NCBI GenBank assembly: GCA_017871115.1
Contig: JAFCIZ010000006.1
Coordinates: forward strand, 3,100,001-3,164,000
Source: Cunninghamella blakesleeana
Lineage: Eukaryota > Mucoromycota > Mucoromycetes > Mucorales > Cunninghamellaceae
DNA: 64,000 bases
Direction of reading: 5' to 3'
A model generated the notes under the pieces. That model saw only the letters and a program-made list of their open reading frames with translations. It searched no databases and was not told the DNA's origin. The position numbers and the translations under genes are program-made. Position 1 is the first letter of the stretch; every line of letters begins with the position of its first letter. This document shows positions 49,995 through 61,147 of the stretch, one piece after another.

Positions 49995-52900
49995 AGAGCT
50001 TTAAAAAAAACACATTATATATATATATTATTAGTTGTTGAAAAACCAGTCGACTCGTCTTATACAATGAGTGAAAACTATCGTTGTGCAACATGGTCTC
50101 CAGCAGGTTTATCACAGAATTTTGGGTATATGCATAATCCATTGTCATATTAATATATATATATATATATATATATACATTAGGCAGCTAATATTTATAT
50201 ATTTTTATTATTATTATTTGATTTGATGTAGGTGCCTTTTGACTGTTGTTACAACCAAAAATAGAGTACTTCTTTTCGATGAAAATCCATATAGTAAATC
50301 AAATTGGATACTGGTAAATTGGTCTACTTTATTACTATTACTATTAAAAAGATTTATACAATCATGTATGTAATACTAATAATATATATTCATTTACATA
50401 TTTATATACAATAGCATTTGGATTTGACACCTTCTATACGAGATATAGTGCTGGGAAATAATGACTTTGAAACAGTAGATCAGATAAAGCAATTCCATTC
50501 TCTTTGTAAGTTACTCAAAGACAATATATAATTTATATATATGTACATCTTACATATTAAAATGGTCATTTTTTTATTTATTTTTATTAACCATTATCAT
50601 AGATATATCATGGTCACAAAGTATTATTATTGACCCATTATTACCAAAGTGTGCCATTTTAGCAACATCTAATAGAAATGGAGAAATATTCCTATGGAGG
50701 TGATATTAATAGAAAATGACAATAAATATAATTATATGAAATAAATAAATAAATAAAAAGCTATATAATATTAAATATTTTTCTATGCACATTTATATAT
50801 TTAAAAAAGTTATTCAAGACAACATGGAATTCGACATCAAATAACATATAAATCACACGCCTCCTATGTTAATTTATTAGAATGGTCAAGCTGGCGACAA
50901 CTAAGCGATAACCAATGTATGGAATATATTTATAAATTAAAAAAAAGAAAAAAGAAAAAAAAAACTAAAAAAAAAAAAGAATGACTAATTTAAATATATT
51001 CATTAAAATAGTCTCATCTTACCTTGTATCATCTAGTGCTGATGGAAAAGTGGCAATATCATTAATAAAAATTGAAGTCAATAAATCAGGAGATATATTA
51101 TCAATAAATACTGAAACATTGTCAACTTGGTTTAAAGACGTTTATACAATATCTACTATTATTAAATTATATGATGACAAGGTAGCATAATACAGTAATG
51201 TATTCATTTATTTATTATTTATTATTTTAATACTAATATACTTTATTATTATTATTATTTATAATTGATTAGGCGAACAAAAGAATGAAAATATTGGTTG
51301 GAAAACAAACTGAATTGTATTTTGGTATTATTCAAATTAATAAAGATGAAGGGATTCAGTTATTAGGAGACTGGATGATTTATGAAATACCAAGATCTGA
51401 TATTGGCATAACTGGTAAAATAAAGAATTAATAAATAATTAATATTTCAATAAATTTATATTTTATTTAAACTAATGGAACTTACATATACATTTATTAT
51501 TTTATCTTATTAGGTGCATATTGGCGAAATGATGGAGGATTCATAAATGTATATACTTTTGAAGGTGAAGAACTAGTATTTTCTGTGGAAACTGATCAAT
51601 TACAATTAAATAATAATCTCTCGGTCAATTATACTCTAAATTTACAAGAAAAATTTAAACAGCAATGGATGGAAACTCTTGCTAATGATGATAATGAAGA
51701 TATAACGACAGATTTTATACCATTGGTATGGGGTGCTACTACTACACCAAATAATCTTTATTCGGCTGTTTTATATACGTAAATGAAAAATTGTAGAAAA
51801 AAAATTAAAAATAAAAACATTACCTCTAAAGATTTTTTTTCTCAAATAAGAAAACAAACATAACTATACACTAATCATTAAACCACCTCCTCTTATTTTC
51901 ACTTTATATGTAACAGAATGAAGTCAACTGCAAAAATACATAGTTTTTATGATTCAAAAGATGAAACTTTTCTTGGGTTTGTTTATCACCCTTTACCTTC
52001 TAATGAAAAACAATTACCTAAACTTTGCGATCAATTACGTTCCTATGTTGAAAATCCTTATTTTTGTAAGCTTTTAAAATTGATATTAAATATATATATT
52101 AAATATACACATTAATATATTATTATATCGATAGTTTTTATACATCCTGCACATGCAATATTATTCGAACAGTTAGAATACCTTTTGGATGAAGATGATA
52201 GTCAATATATAACCACATGGATAGAAATTTTGAACCAACTCATAGATAAAAATGATAGTAATGACTTGAGGTAAGGATAGAAAAGACAAGAAAAATATTT
52301 GGATTATTATGTATATATATATATATGGATACGTATAGCTACTGAATAAATAATTATAATACTATTAATAGATTGGAATATTCTAAAGATATAAAAAAAT
52401 CATTATATTGCCGTTCAAATGTAATTGCTTCCCAAATAGCTATCTATGTCAATGAAGCAACCAAGGTAATTTATTTTACTTTTTAATTAACCAATTGACT
52501 GACTGATTGATTGAGTGATTGAACTTTTCTATTATTATTACTATTATTTAACAATTAGCTTTATAAATTAGAAAACAAAACAAAAGATTCCATCAATTTA
52601 TTAAAAATGAAAGCACAGAACTGTATCGTTGCCAATCTTATTGAAGCGTTTCTAATCTATATAAATCGACAAGAAACCCTTTGGAAGGATATAAATGGTA
52701 AGAATTATATATGTATAAGCATTTAGGTTTCAACATGTATATAATTTTTGGATTTTTCCAATCTATATTTTACTCTAGATGAAGATATTATTCAAATTAT
52801 ATTATGGTGCGATAGATCTTTATATATATTAATGCCTCCAAAAAGCTTGTATGAATTAGCAAAATCAACATATCAAAAATTGCAAGCTACTTTTAAAAAG

Positions 52901-53454
52901 TCAAATTTATTTGATGATTTTAGTACTAAATTACAATTAATAGATAGTGTATTAAATGATGGTCACGTCATGGATGTAGAACTTAAATCAAGACAAAAAT
53001 GCCCTGCATGCTTGGATCATATCCTTTTTTTTAATATATGTATATATGTATATATGTATATTTATGATTAACTATAAACTTATCCTTAACATATAAAATA
53101 CTAATTCCGTTTAATATAGGTTTGAATGCTGTTTGTGTAAATGGTCATATATGGGGTAAACATAAACATAAGCAATATAAAATAACACATACTCTTTACT
53201 ATTATTATTATTATTTATTTGAATATATATTTATCTATTTTATTCATACTATTTATTTTATAATATATTACTTTGCAGATCGATGCGGTATCACAATGCA
53301 AATTATAGACACACCATTTTATAGAAAATGTTCAAAATGTGACTTGAAAAGTATATTACCAAAATCAACCAATCCAAACTTATCTGATAAAATTGTATCA
53401 TATATTTCAAAATGCATTTATTGTGGATCAAACATTATCGACGTTAAACTATAG
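49556..53454 (+). CDS. RNA polymerase III transcription factor TFIIIC subunit (TFIIIC90/Sfc9-like)
   Basis: Subunit of the factor that recognises tRNA and 5S gene promoters; nuclear. Seventeen exons: 49556-49669, 49837-49939, 50035-50125, 50232-50313, 50415-50505, 50603-50699, 50810-50916, 51012-51181, 51273-51414, 51514-51778, 51917-52065, 52135-52270, 52372-52465, 52559-52697, 52779-53039, 53120-53155, 53279-53454. They give 750 aa. The N-terminal half has WD-like blades (IKWSEDGMLCTGLENNIYIH, CATWSPAGLSQNFGCLLTVV, AILATSNRNGEIFLWSYSR, YLVSSSADGKVAISL). The C-terminus is a zf-TFIIIC zinc finger: CPACLDHI, AVCVNGHIWDRC, KCSKCD, KCIYCGSNI. The zinc ligands are split by two introns, so the 36-nt exon 16 is essential. 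Confidence 0.9.
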
Positions 53455-53605
53455 TCATTCATACCCATTTTTTTAAAAAAAAATAATGATTAAATTTTAA
53501 TAGCATAATAAAAAAAATTAAAAAAACTGGGGTACAAAAAATTTTTTTCTCTTCTTTTTTTTAGTTTCAACTTTTATTTTTTCTTTTGATACTAGTTTCT
53601 GAAAC

Positions 53606-53972
53606 ATGGGAATTAAATTATCGCCTGCTGGTAGAAGGTAGAATCACTATATAGTCAGCACTATAGACATATTTAATAGTCAGCAAAGAAGTATAACGTA
53701 AAAAGAATAATGTCGTTTTTTGTATAGACTTGCCACCATTATTGTAGCAACCCCTTTTGTAGTAACAACAACTTGGATTCTTTATAAACGAAGTAATAAA
53801 TAATAAAAAGTAAATAATGCAGATAGTACGTAAATGACAAGAAAATTATATTCAATAAATATTTTCTATAATATTCTATTTTTAAGTTGTATTAGGTGAA
53901 GAAAGACGTGTTGCTGATGGTAGAGCTGTTCGACCTATGGGTGTGAATGAATTAGAACGCCAACAAAAATAG
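53606..53972 (+). CDS. Small single-pass membrane protein, 60 aa
   Basis: Exons 53606-53637, 53728-53792 and 53887-53972 join in frame. The protein starts MGIKLSPAGRR, has one membrane span (LATIIVATPFVVTTTWILY) with positive residues on both sides, and ends with a conserved-looking hydrophilic tail (VADGRAVRPMGVNELERQQK). The size, single span and Arg-rich start resemble small mitochondrial or ER membrane proteins, but I do not recognise a family. The three-exon structure with exact phase agreement argues that it is real. Confidence 0.7.
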
Positions 53973-54269
53973 TCAATATTTAGACAATAAACAAACAAAT
54001 AAAAAAGATAGACAAAATATTTATAGATGACAAATCAATTATTTTTAAATACTGGATGATGATAAGATAAAAACCAGTTTATTAGTATTGTTATTGTTAT
54101 TAATGAAAAATAAAGGGGGATAATACTTATTATGTTTATATAGACTTATCTACTTATTACTTTATAGACGCACATTATTAGTATCAGAAATAGAGCCATA
54201 TTTCCCCTTTATTGTTTGTAAATAGACTATACTTAATTTTTTTTTGAATTTTAAAAAAAATAATACATT
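53973..54269. other. Intergenic, nothing seen
   Basis: AT-rich 3' flank of the small membrane protein gene and of the decayed minus-strand gene; no feature recognised. Confidence 0.5.
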
Positions 54270-54779
54270 TTATATCACTAGTGATTGATTGCGTTTAGGT
54301 AGCTGTTTTCTAGGTAGTTTAATAGAATACCTAACAGGGGGTCCCCAATATGATACATGAATTTTATCCATACAATAAATTTCAAAATCGCATGTATCAT
54401 TAATCAAACAATTAATAGTTTCGCTTAAAGAATCAATATCGCATCTAAATTTTTTTTTCGTGATTGAACATCAAACAAAAAAGAATCATTCTAATGTTTG
54501 TTCATCCCAAATTATAAAAGAAATTAAGCCTATAATATATGCTTTCCAAATAATATACATATTCATTTTCAGTGCTCTTTGTCTCAACAAAATGTAATGG
54601 ATCATTTAATACGATCCCTAACATTATCAAAATTTGTGGTAACAAAACATATCGGGTTTTCCATATACGTAACCATCAATGGTTTTGTTAATATATATTA
54701 CTAGTTAATATTAATATTATATTTATATTTACTACTATTATTCACCAATAGATAAAAAGATAAAATAATTATAAGAAAC

Positions 54780-54810
<31 letters not shown>

Positions 54811-54960
54811 TTATAATCAACGTAATTGGATAATAAAATCTATGAAATTACCTTAATCAGAAAATAAACTTCATCATAAAGAGATTTATTCGGAGATCTA
54901 AGTTAGGCAAATCAAAATCCTTCTAAATTGTACCATTCAACATTGCAACATCAAAAATGA
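54270..54960 (-). pseudogene. Decayed coding region of unknown family
   Basis: Several minus-strand blocks look coding but cannot be spliced into one frame. 54444-54270 is open with a proper acceptor and stop (INCLINDTCDFEIYCMDKI, VSYWGPPVRYSIKLPRKQLP). 54687-54560 reads LIMLGIVLNDPLHFVETKST in one frame and DGYVYGKPDMFCYHK in another. 54897-54852 reads SPNKSLYDEVYFLIK and ends at a GT donor. The phases do not match between blocks, as expected after frameshifts. Family unknown; either a gene relic or a remnant of a mobile element. I cannot exclude a real gene with unusual splicing. Confidence 0.4.
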
Positions 54961-55112
54961 ATTTTACGAAATATATTTAAATAAAAAAGGGATATCCATT
55001 TTTTCTTTTTTCCTCTTTTTTATATCTCTTCTTTATACTTTTTATCTACTTTTTTTCACACACATACACACATACATATATATTTTTATTATTATTATTA
55101 TTATTATACACA

Positions 55113-55790
55113 ATGGCTCCTACTGAACTTGCTACTTTTGCTGCTGGATGCTTCTGGTAAATAACTATTTTGATAATAATAATAACTATTTTAATCTACG
55201 CTCTATATATTAAACTAATAAATATCCATGTAATTTATTTCAATAGGGGAACTGAACACATCTATAATAAACACTTTAAAGGCATTGAAACCAAAGTAGG
55301 TTATACTGGTGGTGATCTTATCAATCCCTCTTATAAACAAGTCAAAACTGGTACAACTGATCATGCTGAAGTTGTTGAAATTAAATTTGATCCTGAACAA
55401 ATTACCTATGAATCTTTAGTGGAATTCTTTTATAAAATGCATGGTAAATACTTATAATAATTATAATCATAAAAATAAAATAGACGATTGATTGAATGAT
55501 TAATTAATTAATCTTTATTTATTTATCTTATAGATCCTACAACATTAAATAGCCAAGGACCTGATGTTGGTACTCAATATCGTTCTGGTATCTTTTACCA
55601 CTCTGAAGAACAAAAGAAAATTGCTGACATTGTAACAGAACGTATCCAAAAAGAACATTATCCTAATCAACCTATTGTCACAGAAATCACTCCTGCTGGT
55701 CCATTTTACGATGCAGAAACTTACCATCAATTTTATTTAGAAAAGAATCCTGATGGTTATGCCTGCCCAACTCATTATTTAAGATGGTAA
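55113..55790 (+). CDS. MSRA: Peptide methionine-S-sulfoxide reductase A
   Basis: Repairs oxidised methionine (S epimer) in proteins. Exons 55113-55156, 55247-55443 and 55534-55790 give 165 aa. The active-site motif GCFWGTEH, with catalytic Cys at residue ~13, is split by the first intron. Then [51 protein letters not shown] and [13 protein letters not shown], all diagnostic. The C-terminal stretch is [25 protein letters not shown]; a C-terminal Cys is available as a possible resolving residue. No targeting signal, so cytosolic. The 5' flank has a (TTA)n tract directly before the ATG. Confidence 0.95.
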
Positions 55791-56517
55791 TTTCCTTTCT
55801 TTATCCTTTAATCACCAACAATCTCCCCTTTTTTCTTTTTAATACCAGCAATCACCACATTGTAATTATATATCATTTTTTTTAAAAACCTTTTTTTTTC
55901 CATTTACTATTTTTTCTACATGCTTATTTTAAAATCATTATATTAATAAAAAAAAATTAATCTAATAAAAAAATTCGTTCAATTCGTTCATTCTGTGTTC
56001 ATAACTCCATATTCGGAGTTCAGTTATACAACGGCATAAAAAATTATTATCTAGCTTTTATTAAAAATAAAAATAAAAATTTATTTATGTTTATATAGAA
56101 TAAAAAAATGATTATTAATATTTACTACTATTCTCTTACATACATGTATATTATATGAAATAAATAATGCATGTTTTTTATATATAAAAATCGTTGTATA
56201 AAAGAAATCTATAGCTCAAAAAAAGCCACTATGAAAAATTAAAATTCCGCAGAATTTTTTTTAAAAAAGACAATTTCGAGGAGTACATTTTAATTTTTTC
56301 CTTCCTTCTTTTTTTATCAACTCAATTCACTACTTGGTAATCACTTTTTAAAATAAAAAACCAACCATCCATCCATCCATACATACATAATTATAATATA
56401 AATCATTTATTCATCAAGTTATCCATTGTAAAAGTTAAAAATGCATCATCTATTTTAACTACTTACTTTGGATGTAAAATAAATTCGCTTTATTGAATCG
56501 ATTATTATAGTTGGTGG

Positions 56518-56550
<33 letters not shown>

Positions 56551-56661
56551 CGATGGATTAGTTTTGGATCGACACTCAATTTAGCGGCTCTATTAACAAG
56601 ATATATATTTTTTTTTATATTTTATTTTATTTTATTAAAATAATTTTTACATATAGGCATT
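55791..56661. other. Intergenic and 5'UTR region of the uS8 gene
   Basis: About 870 bp. A T-run/A-run junction lies at 56517-56550. The ATAG just before GCATTATG (56655) looks like a splice acceptor, so the ribosomal protein mRNA probably has a 5'UTR intron. No other gene seen. Confidence 0.5.
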
Positions 56662-57329
56662 ATGAGAGTTTCCGTTTTGAACGACTGTTTAAACAACATT
56701 AACAACGCTGAACGTCGCGGTAAGAGACAAGTTCTCATCCGTCCTTCCTCCAAGGTCATTGTCAAGTTCTTATCCGTCATGCAAAAGCACGGTAAGTTGG
56801 ATGATTTTATTTAAAATAAAGAAAGAAAGGAAGAAAATGGTCAAAATAGAAGGAATAAAAAAAGAAAGGTTTTGATAAAAACAATCCGAGTATAACTGGT
56901 GTTTTGGTAAATTATACTACATCATTGCGCTTTTAGAACTACGGTAGATCCAATTTCCTTTATCAACCTTTCTTTTTTTATTTTTTTCTCTCTTTAAAAA
57001 AATGAATACAAGGTATAAAAGGATACAATTTACTAAATTAAAACTATACATTATTTTAATTTCGTTTAGGTTATATTGGTGAATTTGAAGAAATTGATGA
57101 TCACCGTTCCGGTAAGATTGTTATCCAACTTAACGGTCGTTTAAACAAGTGTGGTGTTATCTCTCCTCGTTTCAACATCAAGGTTGCTGATTTAGAAAAA
57201 TGGACCCAAAACTTGTTACCTTCTCGTCAATTCGGTTATTTAGTCTTAACCACCTCCGCTGGTATCATGGATCACGAAGAAGCTCGTCGTAAACACGCTG
57301 GTGGTAAAATCCTTGGTTTCTTCTATTAG
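56662..57329 (+). CDS. RPS22: 40S ribosomal protein uS8 (S22/S15a)
   Basis: Small-subunit ribosomal protein. Exons 56662-56791 and 57070-57329 give 129 aa, one residue shorter than yeast or human (130). Sequence is highly conserved: [94 protein letters not shown]. The missing residue is at position 2 (yeast MTR, human MVR, here MR). Either the start is truly shorter, or the real ATG is in an upstream exon spliced to the AG at 56665-56666; I kept the local ATG. Codons are strongly biased. The 278-bp intron carries a structured element (see 56864-56972). Confidence 0.96.
56864..56972 (+). other. Long-range stem in the uS8 intron, candidate intronic structured RNA
   Basis: Within intron 56792-57069, GAAAGGTTTTGATAAA (56864-56879) pairs with TTTATCAACCTTTC (56959-56972) apart from a two-base bulge, closing an ~80-nt domain. 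Inside, GTATAA (56890-56895) pairs with TTATAC (56912-56917). The domain is much less AT-rich than the rest of the intron. Ribosomal protein introns often host snoRNAs, and yeast RPS22B carries snR44, but I see no clear C/D boxes and cannot prove H/ACA boxes. Confidence 0.4.
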
Positions 57330-58048
57330 ATTGTTTGCTATCCCCCCTTATTTTTATAATAAAAAAAACGAAACATTCATATATCTTTATGATTAACTGT
57401 AATTTATGAAATTCTAATTTTATTTAAAAAACACGGTAGAAAGTGAATGGGTTGTCCTATTTTATTATTGTTATTATTATTGTATATACGAAAAGATGAA
57501 TTTAAACTATTATGCAGAATGATTTTAAGAAAAAAAAACTCTACAACCTTAAAAATAATTACAAAGAGATTCATGCAAAAGATATATTTGCATCAAAAAA
57601 AAAAAAAAAAATACATAAATCTTCCCTAAAAAATATATATATACAACGGAAAATAGGTATATTCTTTTTCTTTTTTGAAAAAACAGTAGAATTTTCATAC
57701 GAGAATATACCACATTATCCCAAAAAAACAAACATTCCTTAATATTTTATCAAAAGTGCAGGATAAACTTGTATATATTACCTATATATTTACATGATAG
57801 GTTCAGTAAATAACCATATTTTATTAAATATAAAAGATATTTTAAAAATCATATTTTTAATTACCGCTCGCTCTTTTTTATCATATCTTTTATTTTATTC
57901 CGTTTTATTTAAGATAATCCATCAAGTTATTATAAATCATACTGTATTTATTTATTTTAAAAAAAAAATTAAGGATGGGATCTGAAAACATTAAAATTAA
58001 AAATAGTATTAATAATAAGTTTCATTATGGAACAAAAAATATAACGAT
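57330..58048. other. Intergenic AT-rich region, no gene seen
   Basis: 3' flank of the uS8 gene. Several short frames exist but are homopolymer-driven. It marks the border between the gene-dense and repeat-rich parts. Confidence 0.5.
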
Positions 58049-58135
58049 TTATTTATCATTTAAAGGTAATAACATAAAAGATTCAATGGAGAAAACTTAC
58101 AACTAAAAATAATGAAATAAAAAACAAAAATATGA
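58049..58135 (+). repeat. Direct partial copy of the 58989-59354 ORF (N-terminal half)
   Basis: This segment matches about 59043-59128 in the same orientation: shared blocks include AAAAGATTCAAT and ACAACTAAAAATAATGAA, then AAATAAAAAA.AAAAATATG. It has small indels and stop codons, so it is a decayed copy. Confidence 0.65.
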
Positions 58136-58549
58136 AAAATTATTCATTTAATTTATTTTTTTAAATATAATAACTAAATATAAAAATTTGATAACATTTG
58201 TATTAGTGCGAATAAGTAAAATTGGCACCAACGTCTGTCAGATGTGTATTCCATTTTAGAGTAGTATTTAGTTTTAAAAACAAGTATAAAAAATAAAATA
58301 TAGAATAATAAAAGGATAAAATAAAATAAAATTCAAAAATAAAAACAACCTTATACAAAGATGATTAAAGAAGTATATTAAACAAGGTAAAGCAATATTA
58401 TGCAGAGATGATCGAAAAGTATATTAAATAAAAACAAGTATATTTATGCTAAAAATAAAAACATCTAATACAAATGCAATAAAATAAAAGCATCTAAAAC
58501 TAAGAGGTAAAAATTAAAGAATAAAATATAACTCCAACCCCCTTATCTT

Positions 58550-58740
58550 CAAGCTGGCCTTTATATAGCTTTGAGGACCATGGTCAGAAATGATATGGAT
58601 GAACTTCCAGAATAATTCGATATGATACCTAGGATTACGAGCGATATTTAAAATATTGGTCCAGTTTAGGAAGATATTCGGACTTTGTATATTTTCTATT
58701 TTTGGAATTGTCGATTTAAAACTCCTTTTTTCTTTACTTT
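58550..58740 (-). repeat. Inverted partial copy of the 58989-59354 ORF (C-terminal half)
   Basis: The reverse complement aligns with 59150-59345: shared CTTCCTAAACTGG, ATTCCAAAAA, CAAAGTCCGAA and AGCTATATAAAGGCCA. The translated frame stays open through the whole match (FLNWTNILNIARNPRYH versus FLNWSKVLSAARNPGHH), with a one-codon length difference. This suggests a divergent copy that was once coding. Confidence 0.7.
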
Positions 58741-58988
58741 TTGTCCCTTCATTATATTCAATTGTAAATTTAATAATTTAATCTTTTTTAATATTAAAAA
58801 AATTAGTGCCTTCAACTTTTAATAATAGACTTACCATTAACTCAGTATATCAATCCATTTTAATACATTTTCATTACTTAAAACATCATATTTATATTAT
58901 TAACTATTTTATTTCGATCATATCTGTCGGCAATAAAATAACTAGTAATAGTAAGGACGATGCTTTCAAGGAATTAGAAAGCACTAAA

Positions 58989-59354
58989 ATGGATGAAGAC
59001 AATGATGACAATAACAATATTATTATTGAGGAAGAAAATAATGATTTATTTAAAAATAATAATATTACAAAAGATTCAATTAGTAAATCTACAACTAAAA
59101 ATAATGAAGAAATAAAAAATAAAAATATGGAGTTAGAAAGAGAAGAAAGGAAAAGAAAGAGGAGTTTCAAACCAACGATTCCAAAAAACAGGAAGAAATC
59201 CAAAGTCCGAAGAACCTTCCTAAACTGGTCCAAGGTTTTAAGCGCCGCTCGTAACCCCGGGCACCATGCCGTGTTGTTCTGGAAATTCCTCTCGGCGACC
59301 CACAAACGCCAAACCAAAAACTATATAAAGGCCAACTCGAAGGCAGAAAAATAA
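58989..59354 (+). CDS. Basic ORF of unknown function with repeated copies nearby (possible mobile-element protein)
   Basis: 121 aa from the ATG at 58989; the frame is open further upstream to 58806, where an intron or UTR is possible. The N-terminal part is Asp/Asn/Glu-rich; the middle is strongly basic (REERKRKRSFK, PKNRKKSKVRR). The C-terminal ~45 residues are compact and GC-richer: FLNWSKVLSAARNPGHH, then AVLFWKFLSATHKRQTKNY. Parts of it are duplicated in direct (58049-58135) and inverted (58550-58740) orientation. I do not recognise the family; the repeats suggest a mobile-element or multicopy protein, with a nucleic-acid-binding role guessed only from charge. Confidence 0.45.
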   Translation: MDEDNDDNNNIIIEEENNDLFKNNNITKDSISKSTTKNNEEIKNKNMELEREERKRKRSFKPTIPKNRKKSKVRRTFLNWSKVLSAARNPGHHAVLFWKFLSATHKRQTKNYIKANSKAEK

Positions 59355-59403
59355 AAGAGATACTCTTCCTCTCAAGCTTAGTTTTAGATACTTTTATTTT
59401 TTT

Positions 59404-59580
59404 GTCTTTGCGTTAGACATTTATTATTCTTTGCGTAAGAATATTTATTTTTTATAAAAATCATATACTTTTTAATCACCTTTGCGTAAGGTTGTTTTTA
59501 TATATTTTACTTACCTTGATCACCTTTGCGTAAGGTTGTTTTATTACTTTCTTTTACTCTTTATTATCTTTGCGTAAGAT
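59404..59580 (+). repeat. Five mini-hairpins with invariant TGCGT loop and covarying stems
   Basis: Each has a TGCGT loop closed by an inverted repeat: 59404-59418 (GTCT/AGAC), 59425-59443 (TATTCTT/AAGAATA), 59478-59492 and 59522-59536 (ACCTT/AAGGT), and 59566-59580 (ATCTT/AAGAT). Stem bases change on both sides while pairing is kept. The last three are spaced exactly 44 bp apart. The array lies 50-230 bp after the stop of the 59354 ORF and 115 bp before the tRNA. Confidence 0.8.
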
Positions 59581-59694
59581 TCTTTCTTTTATTTTATTTA
59601 TTTTTATTCTTTTATTTTATTTTATAATAATTGTATCTAAGCTAAATAAACTATTCTAATTAAAACGGAAACCGCGCTCGACATATCAGCAACA

Positions 59695-59768
59695 GCTTCT
59701 ATGGCGCAATTGGCTAGCGCGTTTGACTGTTAATCAAGAGGTTGGTGGTTCGAGCCCACCTAGGAGCG
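59695..59768 (+). tRNA. tRNA-Asn (anticodon GUU)
   Basis: 74-nt cloverleaf, no intron. Acceptor stem GCTTCTA pairs with TAGGAGC (one T-G wobble), D stem GCGC/GCGC, anticodon stem TTTGA/TCAAG with loop CTGTTAA (anticodon GTT), T arm GGTGG-TTCGAGC-CCACC, discriminator G. Box B GGTTCGAGCCC is intact. A T-run at 59769-59781 serves as the Pol III terminator. Confidence 0.97.
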
Positions 59769-59781
59769 TTTCTTTTTTTTT
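59769..59781 (+). terminator. Pol III T-tract terminator of tRNA-Asn
   Basis: TTTC followed by nine T directly after the tRNA 3' end. Confidence 0.85.
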
Positions 59782-60793
59782 CGCTCCTTTAAGAAAAGTC
59801 CGGATCGGACAATGCTGAACACGTAGTGTTATGTGGTGTTGTGTGGGTTTTTGTTTAAGATTTATTTTTTTTAAATGAGGAATGAGTATTATAAGTAATA
59901 TTTGATATGTATAATATAATTCCAGTGAGCACCAGTTCCTGTTTTATAAGTAGAACGACTTAATATAAAGGAATAAAAAAATAAAATAAAATAAAGTAAA
60001 AATAAAGAAATAAAAAATATAAAAATTTTAAAAGGTGTAATATAATTACAGGATTAAAGAGAGATTTCAGTAACCGCAATGTAAAATAAATATAATAAGA
60101 AAATTTAAAAAGTAATTTAAATTTGAGTTGTTGAAAAATATTTAAGTAAATAAATTGTTATGTGGGTTTTTGGTTAAGATTTATTTTTGAAATGAGGAAT
60201 GAGTATTATAAGTTATATTTGGAGTATATAATAAGTTTCCAGTGAGCACCAGTTCCTGTTTTATAAGTAGAACGACTTAATATAAAGGAATAGAAAATTA
60301 AAAAAAATAAAATAAAATAAAAAAAATAAAAGAAAATAAAATAAAGATTATAAGTAAAATATAAGCAGGATTAAAGCAAAAGTTTAATGACCGCCGAGTA
60401 AAATAAGTAGTAAAGAGTTTAAATGATTTAGATCAGTAGTATAGAATATTTAAGTGAATAAATATTATAAAATAAGATAGTATATAATAATATAAAATAT
60501 TATAAAGTAAAAATAAAATAAAAATAAAATAATTTGTTAAATAAAAAATAGATAAGTTCAATAATTGAATATGTTATAGTAAGTTAAAATAAAAAAATTT
60601 AAAATTATAAAGTTTATTTTATAAAGTGGACAAGTTCAATAATTATTTAGTAGATAATAATTTATTATAAAAATTTGACAATTTAAGAGAAAGAAAGAGA
60701 AAAAAATTGGTTCTATTTATATTTAAAAAAAAATTAAAAAAATTATTTAAAGTATATTGAGAGTAGGGAAAAGATATGGAAGTGACTTTCATA

Positions 60794-60838
60794 TTGAACA
60801 ACGGTGCAGTGAACATTGGTTCAGTGAACAACGGTTCA
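60794..60838 (+). repeat. 15-bp minisatellite, three units
   Basis: Three units of the type GTGAACAACGGTTCA, with few substitutions, follow block D of the first repeat module. Confidence 0.8.
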
Positions 60839-61147
60839 AAAAAGCAGTGACCAATTTCAAAGAGCGCCATTGGTATCACCATTGTCGACAAAATATAAAA
60901 ATATAAAATATAATAATATAGTTTGTTATAAAAAAAATAGATAAATTCAGTAATTTGAATAAGTTATAAGTAAAATAAGTTAAAATTATAAAATATGATT
61001 TATAAAGTGGACAAGTTCAATAATTATTTAATAGATAATAATTTATTATAAAAATTTGACAATTTAAAAGAAAGAAAGAGAGAAAAATTGGTTCTATTTA
61101 TATTTAAAAAAAAATTAAAATTTATAAGGATCGGGTAAGGAACAAAA

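Noticed and set aside
56792..57069. Box C/D snoRNA in the uS8 intron
   Set aside because: No RUGAUGA/CUGA pair flanked by a terminal stem was found; only the generic structured-domain call was kept.
57447..57985. Short frames after the uS8 gene
   Set aside because: Lys/Ile/Phe-rich reading of homopolymers; no codon structure or splice context.
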